DNA from: Oscillospiraceae bacterium
GTDB taxonomy: Bacteria > Bacillota > Clostridia > Oscillospirales > Oscillospiraceae
Assembly (NCBI GenBank): GCA_902778275.1
Contig: CACYXE010000001.1
Location: 186,001 to 250,000, forward strand
Direction of reading: 5' to 3'
DNA: 64,000 nucleotides
The translations under genes were made by a program, and so were the position numbers. This document shows positions 32,503-41,122 of the stretch, one piece after another (the stretch's first letter is position 1; each line of letters starts with the position of its first letter). The notes beneath the pieces are model-generated. The model ran no database searches and was not told where the DNA came from. It was given only the letters and a program-made list of their open reading frames with translations.

Positions 32503-32556
32503 TTATCGGCGATATACGATCTGGCCGTTTATGATGGTGATGTATGCCTGTTTTTT
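32503..32556 (-). pseudogene. C-terminal tail of an amidohydrolase
   Basis: Minus-strand codons end AKKQAYITIINGQIVYRR before a TAA at 32503, the typical last strand of amidohydrolases. The rest is cut off where the truncated permease begins. A larger internal piece of an amidohydrolase, same strand, lies at 38751-39002. Confidence 0.5.
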
Positions 32557-33047
32557 GGCTGGGCTTGCTGCTCATCCTCTTTTTCTCTGTGAAGCTCGGC
32601 TGGTTTCCACCGTCAGGCCTCACCAGCTTCCGTCATGTTGTTCTGCCCGCTTTCACGCTGGGCACACAGTCGATCGCTGTTTTCGCCCGCATGACACGTT
32701 CCAGTATGCTCGAAGTGATTCGGCAGGACTATATCCGTACCGTCAGAGCCAAAGGGCAGTCAGAGACACGTATTACGATGGATCACGTGCTCAGAAACGC
32801 GCTTGTCCCCATTGTCACCGTAGTGGGAATTCAATTTGGCAATCTGTTGGGCGGTGCGGTGCTCTGTGAGACAATCTTCTCCATCAATGGTGTTGGCCGT
32901 CTGATGGTTGATGCGATCAAACAGCGTGATTTTCCCGTGGTCCAGGGCGGTGTTCTGTTCATTTCTCTGGCTTTCTGCCTGATCAATCTGATCATTGATA
33001 TCGTGTATGCATTTCTTGATCCGAAGATCAAATCTCAATATAAGTAG
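32544..33047 (+). pseudogene. DppB-type peptide permease lacking its N-terminal half
   Basis: The 167 residues match the C-terminal half of DppB/OppB permeases: PVFWLGLLLILFF, the EAA coupling loop YIRTVRAKGQSETRI, and AVLCETIFSINGVGRLM. Complete proteins have about 305-340 residues, so the first membrane helices and the periplasmic loop are missing. The substrate-binding protein gene that normally precedes it is absent too. The break coincides with an amidohydrolase remnant on the other strand. The transporter is probably non-functional unless a short protein starting at ATG 32544 is made. Confidence 0.85.
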
Positions 33048-33062
33048 GGAGAGGGTGAGGAA

Positions 33063-33926
33063 ATGAAGCAGACAAAAGAAAAACGTTACAGCTTTGCTAA
33101 AGAGACAATCGCGCGCCTTTTGAAAAACAAACTGGCAGTGTTCGGTATGCTTGTTCTCTGCGTGTTGGTATTGACCGCTGTCTTTGCGGACCATATTGCA
33201 CCCTATGCCTACGATGAGATGGATCTGCTTAACGCTTATCAGTCACCCAACAGTGAGCATATCTTCGGCACAGACGAGTTCGGCCGTGATATTTTCAGCC
33301 GCGTGGTCTATGGATCCCGCATCTCTCTGAAGGTCGGATTCATTGCCGTGGGCATCTCCGTGGTCGCTGGCGGGCTTCTTGGCGCTGTTGCCGGTTACTA
33401 TGGCGGTTGGACGGATAATCTGATCATGCGTGCTATGGACGTGATCATGTCCATTCCTGCAACGCTGCTGGCTATCTCCATTGCAGCTGCCTTGGGCGCC
33501 GGACTTACAAATCTGATGATTGCAACAGGCATAGCTTCGATACCCACTTACGCCCGTATCGTCCGCGCCTCTGTACTTGGGATCAAGGAACAGGAGTTCG
33601 TGGAGGCGGCAAGGGCTGTGGGGACACGGGACTTTACCATTTTGTGCAAGCATATCCTGCCCAACTGCCTGGCGCCGATCATTGTGCAGGCGACCCTGGG
33701 CGTTGCGTTTGCCATCCTGACTGCGGCGGGACTGAGCTTTATTGGCCTTGGCATTGAGCCGCCCACTCCGGAGTGGGGCGCTATGCTCTCCAATGCCCGG
33801 ACCTATATTCGCGACTACTCTTATATGTGCCTGTTCCCGGGACTCGCCATCGCCATCACGATATTCAGTCTGAATGTGCTGGGCGACGGACTTCGGGACG
33901 CACTGGATCCGAAGCTCAGACAGTAA
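33063..33926 (+). CDS. Oligopeptide ABC transporter permease, DppC type
   Basis: A 287-residue permease with six membrane helices and a cytosolic N terminus. It carries HIFGTDEFGRDIFSRVVYGS (family signature) and the coupling loop EFVEAARAVGTRD. It would pair with DppB, but the adjacent dppB is truncated. It is followed closely by two ATPases and two peptide-degrading enzymes, so the unit once served peptide uptake and breakdown. The ribosome site is GAGGGTGAGG. Confidence 0.9.
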   Translation: MKQTKEKRYSFAKETIARLLKNKLAVFGMLVLCVLVLTAVFADHIAPYAYDEMDLLNAYQSPNSEHIFGTDEFGRDIFSRVVYGSRISLKVGFIAVGISVVAGGLLGAVAGYYGGWTDNLIMRAMDVIMSIPATLLAISIAAALGAGLTNLMIATGIASIPTYARIVRASVLGIKEQEFVEAARAVGTRDFTILCKHILPNCLAPIIVQATLGVAFAILTAAGLSFIGLGIEPPTPEWGAMLSNARTYIRDYSYMCLFPGLAIAITIFSLNVLGDGLRDALDPKLRQ

Positions 33927-33944
33927 AGAAAGGTCACAGAGCGT

Positions 33945-34925
33945 ATGAAAGATTTTTTGAGGATAGATGGCCTGACTGTGGAATATCGCTCCGGCAATCG
34001 CCGCGTTCACGCGGTGAACGAACTTGACCTGCAGGTAGGCGAGGGTGAAGTGCTTGGCTTTGTAGGAGAAACCGGCGCAGGAAAAACGACAACGGCGCTG
34101 AGTATTCTTCGCATTCTCCCCGATCCACCGGCTAAGGTGCTGGGCGGAAAAGTGATATTTAAGGATAGGGATATTTTTCAGCTGAGCGAGCGGGAAATGC
34201 GCGCGATCCGCGGCGAAGAGATCGCTATGATTTTTCAGGACCCCATGACTTCTCTGGATCCTGTGAAGACCGTCGGCGATCAGATTTGTGAAATGATCCT
34301 CCTCCATCAGCATTGTTCCAGAAAAGAAGCCTGGCAAAAGGCGGGGGACATGCTGGAGACTGTTGGGATCGACCGTGAACGGGCGAGTGAATATCCTCAC
34401 CAGTTTTCAGGCGGTATGAAACAGCGGGTGGTCATTGCCATCGCGCTTTCCTGCAAGCCGGCGCTTCTCATCGCGGACGAGCCGACTACCGCGCTGGATG
34501 TAACGATTCAGGCGCAAATCCTGGAACTCATGAAAGAACTGAAAAAAGAATACCAGTCTTCCATGATCCTGATTACCCATGACCTTGGGATCGTTGCCGA
34601 GATTTGCGATAACGTCGCCATCATGTATGCGGGCGGTGTGGTGGAATACGGAAATGTTTATGATATCTATAAGGATCCGCGCCATCCCTACACCCAGGCA
34701 TTATTTGATTCCATCCCGGATGTGCACCGGATCCAGGATCGGCTGAAGGTGATCACCGGACTTCCGCCGGATCCCACCGATATTCCTTCCGGCTGCCCCT
34801 TCCATCCCCGCTGCCCCCATTGTACCGAGCGGTGCAAAACAGAGAAACCGGAGGCTGTGTATCTGAATGAAACGCACTGGGCCAAATGCTTCCATGCCCG
34901 GGAGGGGAGGAACGACAATGGGTGA
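33945..34925 (+). CDS. Oligopeptide ABC transporter ATPase, DppD type
   Basis: A 326-residue ABC ATPase with Walker A GETGAGKTT, Q-loop MIFQDPMTSLDP, signature FSGGMKQRVVIAIAL, Walker B LLIADEPTTALD and H-loop LITHDLGIV. The C-terminal oligopeptide-type extension has the cysteine set CPFHPRCPHCTERC, which in some relatives binds an Fe-S cluster. All catalytic residues are present. It overlaps the next ATPase gene by eight bases. Confidence 0.93.
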   Translation: MKDFLRIDGLTVEYRSGNRRVHAVNELDLQVGEGEVLGFVGETGAGKTTTALSILRILPDPPAKVLGGKVIFKDRDIFQLSEREMRAIRGEEIAMIFQDPMTSLDPVKTVGDQICEMILLHQHCSRKEAWQKAGDMLETVGIDRERASEYPHQFSGGMKQRVVIAIALSCKPALLIADEPTTALDVTIQAQILELMKELKKEYQSSMILITHDLGIVAEICDNVAIMYAGGVVEYGNVYDIYKDPRHPYTQALFDSIPDVHRIQDRLKVITGLPPDPTDIPSGCPFHPRCPHCTERCKTEKPEAVYLNETHWAKCFHAREGRNDNG

Positions 34926-35877
34926 ACCGCTGCTGGAGGTTCGGCATCTTAAAAAGTATTTCCCGACCAAAAAGGGCTTGCTCTATGCCGTCGACGATGT
35001 GAGCTTCTCCATCGAAGAAGGAAAAACATTGGGGCTCGTTGGAGAATCCGGCTGCGGAAAATCCACGACCGGCCGTGTGATCCTGCGTCTCCATGAGGCC
35101 ACCGGTGGGGAAGTGCTGTACCGGGGGAAAAACATCCTGGAGCTCAGTTCGCGTGAAATGCGTGAAATGCGCAAAAAAATGCAGATCGTGTTTCAGGATC
35201 CGTATTCTTCTCTAAACCCGAGGCTGAGTGTAAAGGGCCTGATTGAGGAATCTTTGCTTCAACAGAGCCGCGGCATGAGTTCCGCCGAGAGAGAAAAAAA
35301 GGTGCTGGAGATCATGGACATGGTGGGCCTGGAGCGAAGACTTGCCCATTCTTACCCCCATGAGTTGGATGGCGGCCGCCGGCAGCGCATCGGCATTGCG
35401 CGGGCCCTGATTCTGGAACCTGAGTTCGTCGTGCTGGATGAGCCGGTATCCGCTTTGGATGTATGCGTTCAGGCACAGATCTTGAATCTGCTCATGGATC
35501 TTCAAAAAGAGCTGAAGCTTACCTATCTGTTTATCTCCCACAATTTGAGCGTGGTGAAACATATCAGCGATCAGATCGCGGTGATGTATCTGGGCAAGCT
35601 GGTGGAGATGGCCGATCATGAGACCATCTTCAACGCGCCTCAGCATCCCTATACCAAAGCGCTGCTTTCTGCAATCCCCATTCCCGATCCCACGGCCCAA
35701 ACAGACAGGATCATTCTTGAGGGCGATGTGACAAGCCCCATCAATCCGCCTCCCGGCTGCAGGTTCCGCAGCCGCTGCCGTTGGGCCATGCCGGAATGTG
35801 CGCAGTGCGCTCCGGAGCTTATGCAGGTGGGAAATAGTACCGTGGCCTGTCATTTGTGCCGTGGGGAACAGAAATAA
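34918..35877 (+). CDS. Oligopeptide ABC transporter ATPase, DppF type
   Basis: A 319-residue ABC ATPase, second motor of the peptide transporter: Walker A GESGCGKSTT, IVFQDPYSSLNPR, Walker B VVLDEPVSALD and H-loop FISHNLSVV. The signature reads LDGGRRQRIGIARAL in place of SGGQ, a variant found in a known clostridial and archaeal subgroup. The start is ATG 34918 with GGAGGGGAGG, overlapping the previous gene. The peptidase gene starts three bases after its stop. Confidence 0.93.
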   Translation: MGEPLLEVRHLKKYFPTKKGLLYAVDDVSFSIEEGKTLGLVGESGCGKSTTGRVILRLHEATGGEVLYRGKNILELSSREMREMRKKMQIVFQDPYSSLNPRLSVKGLIEESLLQQSRGMSSAEREKKVLEIMDMVGLERRLAHSYPHELDGGRRQRIGIARALILEPEFVVLDEPVSALDVCVQAQILNLLMDLQKELKLTYLFISHNLSVVKHISDQIAVMYLGKLVEMADHETIFNAPQHPYTKALLSAIPIPDPTAQTDRIILEGDVTSPINPPPGCRFRSRCRWAMPECAQCAPELMQVGNSTVACHLCRGEQK

Positions 35878-35880
35878 ACA

Positions 35881-37374
35881 ATGAACACCAATGTAGAACA
35901 ACAATTCAAAGCGCTCATGCAGAAGATCGACTATCTCACCAATATCAGTCAGACGCTCTCCTGGGACATGCGGGTTACGATGCCAAAGGGGGTGGCTGAA
36001 TATCGTGGGGCTGAGATGGGTTTTCTGGCTGGACAGATCCACGCGCTGGAGACTTCGCCGGAAATGGGAACGCTGATACGGGAATTGGAGTTATCACCAT
36101 CGTCGGATCCCTTGCTGCAGGCAATGGTGAAAAAGGCGCGTAAAAATTTTGATAAGCTTTCCAGGGTGCCGGAGGAGCTCTATGCCGCCTATGCGGATCA
36201 CAATTTAAAAACGGAGCATGTGTGGGCGGAAGCAAGAGAGAAGCATGATTTCCGGATGGTCCTTCCTTATTTGAAGCAGGAGTTCGCTTACAAGAAGGAA
36301 CTGATCAGCTGCGCAGGTTTCGCAGACGACCCGGTGACAGGCCTCATGGACGAATGGGAAGAGGGCACTACGCGGCAGCAGATCAATTGTTTGTATGAGG
36401 AACTTAAGGCCTATCTGGTGCCGTTTGTTCAGCGCCTTCGCGAGGAACCGCAGCCGGATCCCACGCCCCTGCAAGGAGCCTTTCCCAAGGAAAAGCAAAA
36501 GGCATTCTGCCGTGAGGTCCTTCAGACAGTAGGATATGATTTCGACAAAGGCCGCGTGGATGAAGGGGCACACCCCTATACCACGTTCAACTTCCGAAAT
36601 GATATCCGCTTTACCTGCCGTTACTTTGAGGATGATTTCACCCGTGCCGTACTGTCCAGTTTACATGAGGGCGGGCATGCCATTCATTGGCAGAATATGG
36701 ACCCTGCTTTGGACGGGACAACGCTTGCAGTATCGACCTCACTGCCGATCGATGAGTCGCAGGCGCGTTTTCAGGAAAATATGTTGGGGCGCAGCCTGCC
36801 ATTTTGGGAGCATTTCCTGCCGGCGGCGGAGAAGTATTTCCCCGAGCTGAAGGGTATGTCTCCGGAGCGATTCTATCGTGCTTTGAACGCGCTCCGTATT
36901 TCACCCCTGCGCCTCACGTCGGATGAGCTCAGTTATAATCTACACCTCATTTTGCGGTATGAGTTGGAGAAGGCGCTTTTGGACGGAAGCCTGGCTTTTG
37001 AGGAGCTTCCGGCGGCCTGGAACGAGCTTTCAAGCTCCTATCTTGGCGTATGTCCTCAAAATGACACGGAAGGCGTGCTGCAGGATATGCATTGGTTCAG
37101 CGGCTATATCTGCTATTTCCAGAGCTATATGCTTGGCAATTGCTACGACGGTCATTTCCTTTACGCCATGAAGAAAGACGTTCCCGCTATGTTCGATCAA
37201 ATCCGGCACGGAGATTTTTCGCAGATATTGAATTGGAATGTGTCCCATATCCATCGCTTCGCGTCCACAAAGACGCCCCATCAGGTGCTGTGGGATGCAG
37301 CAGGCGAGGAGCTTTCGGCCGGACCCTATCTGCGGTACTTAACAGAAAAATATACAGATATTTACAGACTGTAA
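35881..37374 (+). CDS. M32 family metallocarboxypeptidase
   Basis: A 497-residue thermostable carboxypeptidase 1-type enzyme that removes C-terminal residues from peptides. It shows the zinc motif LHEGGHAIHWQN (HEGGH), a later SQARFQENMLGRS glutamate ligand, and SPLRLTSDELSYNLH (the family's DELTYNLH-like motif). It is cytosolic. Lying three bases after the peptide transporter ATPase, it probably digests imported peptides. It appears complete. Confidence 0.92.
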   Translation: MNTNVEQQFKALMQKIDYLTNISQTLSWDMRVTMPKGVAEYRGAEMGFLAGQIHALETSPEMGTLIRELELSPSSDPLLQAMVKKARKNFDKLSRVPEELYAAYADHNLKTEHVWAEAREKHDFRMVLPYLKQEFAYKKELISCAGFADDPVTGLMDEWEEGTTRQQINCLYEELKAYLVPFVQRLREEPQPDPTPLQGAFPKEKQKAFCREVLQTVGYDFDKGRVDEGAHPYTTFNFRNDIRFTCRYFEDDFTRAVLSSLHEGGHAIHWQNMDPALDGTTLAVSTSLPIDESQARFQENMLGRSLPFWEHFLPAAEKYFPELKGMSPERFYRALNALRISPLRLTSDELSYNLHLILRYELEKALLDGSLAFEELPAAWNELSSSYLGVCPQNDTEGVLQDMHWFSGYICYFQSYMLGNCYDGHFLYAMKKDVPAMFDQIRHGDFSQILNWNVSHIHRFASTKTPHQVLWDAAGEELSAGPYLRYLTEKYTDIYRL

Positions 37375-37398
37375 TTCGGCTATATTCAGGAGTATGAA

Positions 37399-38667
37399 AT
37401 GAACGGGAAATATACACGTATTCGATGCGGCCGCTTGTATGACGGTGTGACAGAGGAGTGGAAGAACGATCAACAGATCCTTGTAGAGGATGATCGCATC
37501 GTCGCTGTTGGCTCATCGGTCCCGGTACCCGAAGGGACCGGAGAGATCGATCTGAGCGCCTATCAGGTGACGCCCGGCTTGATCGACGCCCATATGCATA
37601 TGGACTTTCTGGACTGGCATACGATCCGGGAAGAGGTCTATTCCACTTCCGAAGAGGCAAAAACCTTAGCCATTGCACACTGCGCCAAAAAAGCGCTGCT
37701 GCGAGGCTTTACAACGGTTCGCCATGTGGGCGGCATCACCAGCAAGGGTTACGGTGTGCTGGATGTTAAACGGGCGATCGCGGCAGGGTATCTGGAAGGA
37801 GCGCGCATCGTAGCGGCTCCGCTGTTTTTGTGCTCGCCGGGCAGCCACGGAGATCTCTCCCAAGGGTTTTCCAGGAATCCTGAACTGTCTGCGCTGCTCC
37901 AACAGCAAAGAACGACACTTGGAAACGGCAAGGATTTTTTTGTTGGCGCTGTTCGGGAACAGATCAAGTATGGGAGCGACTTTATCAAGATCATGGCCAC
38001 AGGAGGCTTTTTTACTCCCAATGACACGCCTGTGCAGCAGCAACTCAATGACGAGGAGCTGGAAGCCATCATCCGCACAGCGCATGAGCTTGGCAAGACT
38101 GTGACTGCTCATGTATATACCCCGGCGCTCATGCAGAAGCTCATCCGTTTTGGTATTGACGGCATGGAACACGGCTCCCTTATGGACGATGAGACGGCGG
38201 CCATGTTCGAGGAAAAAGGCTTGTATCTGGTGCCGACCTTTTCGCCCTATGAGGAGGCGGTCCATTATGATCCGGAAGCGCTGAAAGATAAGCAGCCGGA
38301 GTTCCGTCAGAAGCTGGAATTGTACAAGGACGCGCTTCAGGCCGCCCGCGAGGTCATTTGCAGAAGCAACATCAAATTGGGATATGGAACAGACTTCGTA
38401 GCCAATCATCAGAACTACGAAAGCGGCTATGAGTTCATGGCCTGGATGAACAGCGGGATGGACCCCTTCCGGGCGCTGAAAGCCGCCACCCGTATCAATG
38501 CTGAGATTTTGGGGCTTTCTGATGAGATCGGTTCCATCGAGCCGGGAAAAGTAGCAGACATTTCCGCATGGCGTCGGGACATTATGCACGATCCGAAAGC
38601 ACTGCTTGATTGCGCGTTTGTCATGAAGTCCGGTAAGACATATGAGACCGAGTCTTGTCTTGCATGA
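37399..38667 (+). CDS. Amidohydrolase of the prolidase/imidazolonepropionase-like type
   Basis: A 422-residue metal-dependent amidohydrolase: GLIDAHMHMDFLDW (HxH), GFTTVRHVGG, DFIKIMATGGFF (carbamylated Lys position), TVTAHVYTPALMQKLIRFG, GMEHGSLMDDE and LGYGTDFVANH (catalytic Asp). Relatives of this type cleave Xaa-Pro or Xaa-Arg dipeptides. Together with the M32 peptidase it fits final breakdown of peptides. It is last in its operon, ending at a strong terminator. Confidence 0.87.
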   Translation: MNGKYTRIRCGRLYDGVTEEWKNDQQILVEDDRIVAVGSSVPVPEGTGEIDLSAYQVTPGLIDAHMHMDFLDWHTIREEVYSTSEEAKTLAIAHCAKKALLRGFTTVRHVGGITSKGYGVLDVKRAIAAGYLEGARIVAAPLFLCSPGSHGDLSQGFSRNPELSALLQQQRTTLGNGKDFFVGAVREQIKYGSDFIKIMATGGFFTPNDTPVQQQLNDEELEAIIRTAHELGKTVTAHVYTPALMQKLIRFGIDGMEHGSLMDDETAAMFEEKGLYLVPTFSPYEEAVHYDPEALKDKQPEFRQKLELYKDALQAAREVICRSNIKLGYGTDFVANHQNYESGYEFMAWMNSGMDPFRALKAATRINAEILGLSDEIGSIEPGKVADISAWRRDIMHDPKALLDCAFVMKSGKTYETESCLA

Positions 38668-38696
38668 GCAATGAATTTGAAGAGAAGATTAGTAAA

Positions 38697-38744
38697 GAGA
38701 CGGTATCTGTATTGCTGCAGATACCGTCTCATTAAGCATTTTTT
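38697..38744 (+). terminator. Terminator of the first peptide operon
   Basis: GAGACGGTATCTG pairs with CAGATACCGTCTC around an 8-base loop, followed after a short gap by six T. Confidence 0.85.
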
Positions 38745-38750
38745 CTTGAG

Positions 38751-39002
38751 ATCTTTTATCGGTGCAACTGCGAAATGGACAAGGTTGTGTCGATGATCGG
38801 CCCCGGGATGCTCTTTCAGCGCACGCACAATGGTGTCCGGTCCCTGATCCAGGCAGGCGTCCCCTCTGGTATGGATCGTGATCTGCATACCATGAGTATG
38901 GGCATAAAAGACCGGAGCATTCAGATCCTCATCGAGGAACAGAGAGAACCCGCAATTGCCTTTGTCGTCCGTACAGGGGACGCTCAGATGCGTGCATCCA
39001 AC
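38751..39002 (-). pseudogene. Internal fragment of an amidohydrolase_3 (YtcJ-like) gene
   Basis: Minus-strand residues include KGNCGFSLFLDEDLNAPVFY, AHTHGMQITIHTRGDACLDQ and LKEHPGADHRHNLVHF, the metal-ligand region of YtcJ-type amidohydrolases. Neither N nor C terminus is present. It abuts the terminator of the peptide operon at one side. With the C-terminal tail at 32503 it suggests one gene broken by a 6.2-kb segment. Confidence 0.72.
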
Positions 39003-39170
39003 ACGAATGAATATGTATAATGTTGCAAATGCACCGATCATTTTGCAGCATATCTTGTCGGTATTTCCAATTGCGTTTTGCTGTTTAGCGTGATAAAGTA
39101 TACACATGATTGAGGTGCGCCTGCGATGAATCCGCGCAGACAACGGGCAATCGCTGTGCGGAAAAGGCAA

Positions 39171-39306
39171 AGGCGCCGAAATCCATGAAAGGCGCCTGAA
39201 CTTTCATGGGTTGGGACACAGCAGAACATGCTGTGTACTGTCGCGTAAAGCGGAGCGCAGTCCAATACGATTTCGTTGTATGGCACGCGCGAAAGCGCGT
39301 GTTTTT
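39171..39306 (+). promoter_or_regulatory. Structured leader with attenuator before second peptide operon
   Basis: Successive stems: AGGCGCC/GGCGCCT (39171-39197) and CCATGAAAG/CTTTCATGG (39183-39209), which exclude each other; ACACAGCA/TGCTGTGT (39216-39236); ATACGA/TTGTAT (39265-39281). Finally CACGCGC-GAAA-GCGCGTG (39284-39301) is followed by five T, a terminator-like hairpin 63 bases before the binding-protein gene. The bases 39003-39170 before it show no gene. Confidence 0.55.
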
Positions 39307-39369
39307 GTTTACACACAGTGCCGGGCGGGAAATGCAGTCCGGTGAACAAAAAAAGAAAGAGGGACAAAC

Positions 39370-40971
39370 ATGAAGAAGCTACTCTCCATCGCATTGGTTC
39401 TGGTACTGGCCCTGGGCTTGCTGGCCGGCTGCGGCAGCAGCAACAGCGGCGCCGCCTCCAGCGGTACAGCGCCTGCGGCAGATACCAAGATCCTGTACCA
39501 TGTGCACAACACATCTCCTTATGTGACGTTGGACCCCAGTATCGAATACTCCAACGGCATGATGGTATTGCAGAACGTCTATGAGACACTGACCCATTAC
39601 AATCCCGAGACCGGCGACGTGGATCCCATGCTGGCCACTTCCTGGACACCTAACGACGACGGTACCGTTTGGGTCTTCCAGATCCGGGACGACGTGGTCT
39701 TCCACGACGGCAGCAAGCTGACCGCTCAGCAGGTGGTCAATTCCATTAAGCGTTCCATGGATCTGGGACAGGGCGGCGCCTATGTCTGGGATGCGGTCCT
39801 GGAGGAAAATGGCGGCAGCATCGAGGCTACCGGCGAGTATGAGGTCACCATCAGCTGCGGTTATCCCTGCGCCATGGATCTGGTCGCTTCCTCGGCCTAT
39901 GCGGCCTATATCATGTCCGACAGCGTGATCGACAAGGACACCGCCTGGTTCAATGAGGGCCATGACGGCGGCTCCGGCCCCTATGTGATCACTCAGGCTA
40001 ACGGCGACAGCGTGGTGCTCCAGGCCTTTGCGGATTACCGCGGCGGCTGGAATGACAATCAGTATCAGAACGTGATCATCCGCGAGGTCGCGGAGTCCAG
40101 CGCCCGTCGCCAGATGCTGGAGACCGGTGAGGCCCAGCTCTCCTGCGAGTTCTCCGCCACGGATCTGGAGGCTTTGGAGGCCCAGACCGGCAAAGTCCAT
40201 GCTTACAAGGCGGAGACCTTCAACAACGTCATTATGTTTATCAATTCTGAGACTGAGCCGGGCAGCAACGTGGACTTCCGCCGTGCATTGGCTTACGCCT
40301 TCCCCTATGACGAGACGGTCAGCCAGGTCCTCAACGGAAATGCCGAGCAGTCTGTGGGTACCGTCCCCACCGGCCTCTGGGGCCACAGCGATGAAATTTT
40401 CCAGTACAGCCTGGATATGGACAAAGCGAAGGAGTATCTGGATAAGTCCGGCGTGAATACCGACGGGCTGAAGCTGACAGTCACCTATATGAGCGGCGAC
40501 GATGCTTACGCCAGCATGCTGCAGCTCTACCAGGTTAATCTCCGTCAGCTCGGTATCGACCTGGAGCTCAAGAGCATGGAGTGGGATCAGCAGTGGGCCC
40601 AGGCTCAGAACACCGATCCCGCCAACCGGCAGGATATGTTTCTCTTTATCTGGTGGCCCGATTACGCCGATCCTGTCAGCTGGTTTACCTCCCTGCTGCA
40701 CAGCGAGGATGAAATTACCTATAACCTGTCCTATCTGCATGACGAGCAGTTGGATGCACTGATCGACGACGCGGTAGCCTTGACCGTTACTGACCGCGAC
40801 GCGGCAGAGGCCAACTATATCGAAGCGCAGAAGCTGGTAGCCGATCAGGCATACTATCTGAATCTCTACGATCAGATGCACACCTATATCATCAGCAACA
40901 GCATCGACGGTGTGGCGGAGAACCCCTCCTACTCCTATGCCATCGACTACTACAAGGTAATCGCCAAGTAA
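39370..40971 (+). CDS. Oligopeptide-binding lipoprotein (SBP family 5)
   Basis: A 533-residue extracellular lipoprotein with signal peptide and lipobox LLAGC, then a Ser/Ala tether. The family-5 binding domain is clear: YSNGMMVLQNVYETLTHYNP, LATSWTPNDDGTVWVFQIRD, VFHDGSKLTAQQVVNSI and FRRALAYAFPYDETV. It captures peptides for the permeases that follow. It is separated from the first permease by 151 bases with two hairpins, as usual when binding protein is made in excess. Confidence 0.95.
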   Translation: MKKLLSIALVLVLALGLLAGCGSSNSGAASSGTAPAADTKILYHVHNTSPYVTLDPSIEYSNGMMVLQNVYETLTHYNPETGDVDPMLATSWTPNDDGTVWVFQIRDDVVFHDGSKLTAQQVVNSIKRSMDLGQGGAYVWDAVLEENGGSIEATGEYEVTISCGYPCAMDLVASSAYAAYIMSDSVIDKDTAWFNEGHDGGSGPYVITQANGDSVVLQAFADYRGGWNDNQYQNVIIREVAESSARRQMLETGEAQLSCEFSATDLEALEAQTGKVHAYKAETFNNVIMFINSETEPGSNVDFRRALAYAFPYDETVSQVLNGNAEQSVGTVPTGLWGHSDEIFQYSLDMDKAKEYLDKSGVNTDGLKLTVTYMSGDDAYASMLQLYQVNLRQLGIDLELKSMEWDQQWAQAQNTDPANRQDMFLFIWWPDYADPVSWFTSLLHSEDEITYNLSYLHDEQLDALIDDAVALTVTDRDAAEANYIEAQKLVADQAYYLNLYDQMHTYIISNSIDGVAENPSYSYAIDYYKVIAK

Positions 40972-41001
40972 GCCGGTGCCCGGGACGCAAACGCACCTCG
41001 G

Positions 41002-41100
41002 AAGGCGGACGCCGTCTGCCTTTCATAGGGAGCCACACATCCCTGCCCCAGTAAATCAGACCAAAATGGCTGCCCCGGATCCCGGGGTGGGCCATTTTGG
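41002..41100 (+). terminator. Two hairpins between binding protein and permease
   Basis: GGCGGAC/GTCTGCC with TTT (41004-41023) and a strong CCAAAATGGC/GCCATTTTGG stem with an inner CCCCGG/CCGGGG (41061-41100). There is no long T run, so partial termination or mRNA protection is likely. Confidence 0.6.
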
Positions 41101-41122
41101 CGCATGATGGGAGAACAACGGA

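Noticed and set aside
35350-35400. DppF signature LDGGRRQ as a sign of an inactive ATPase
   Set aside because: This variant is usual in a clostridial and archaeal peptide-transporter subgroup, and all other motifs are intact.
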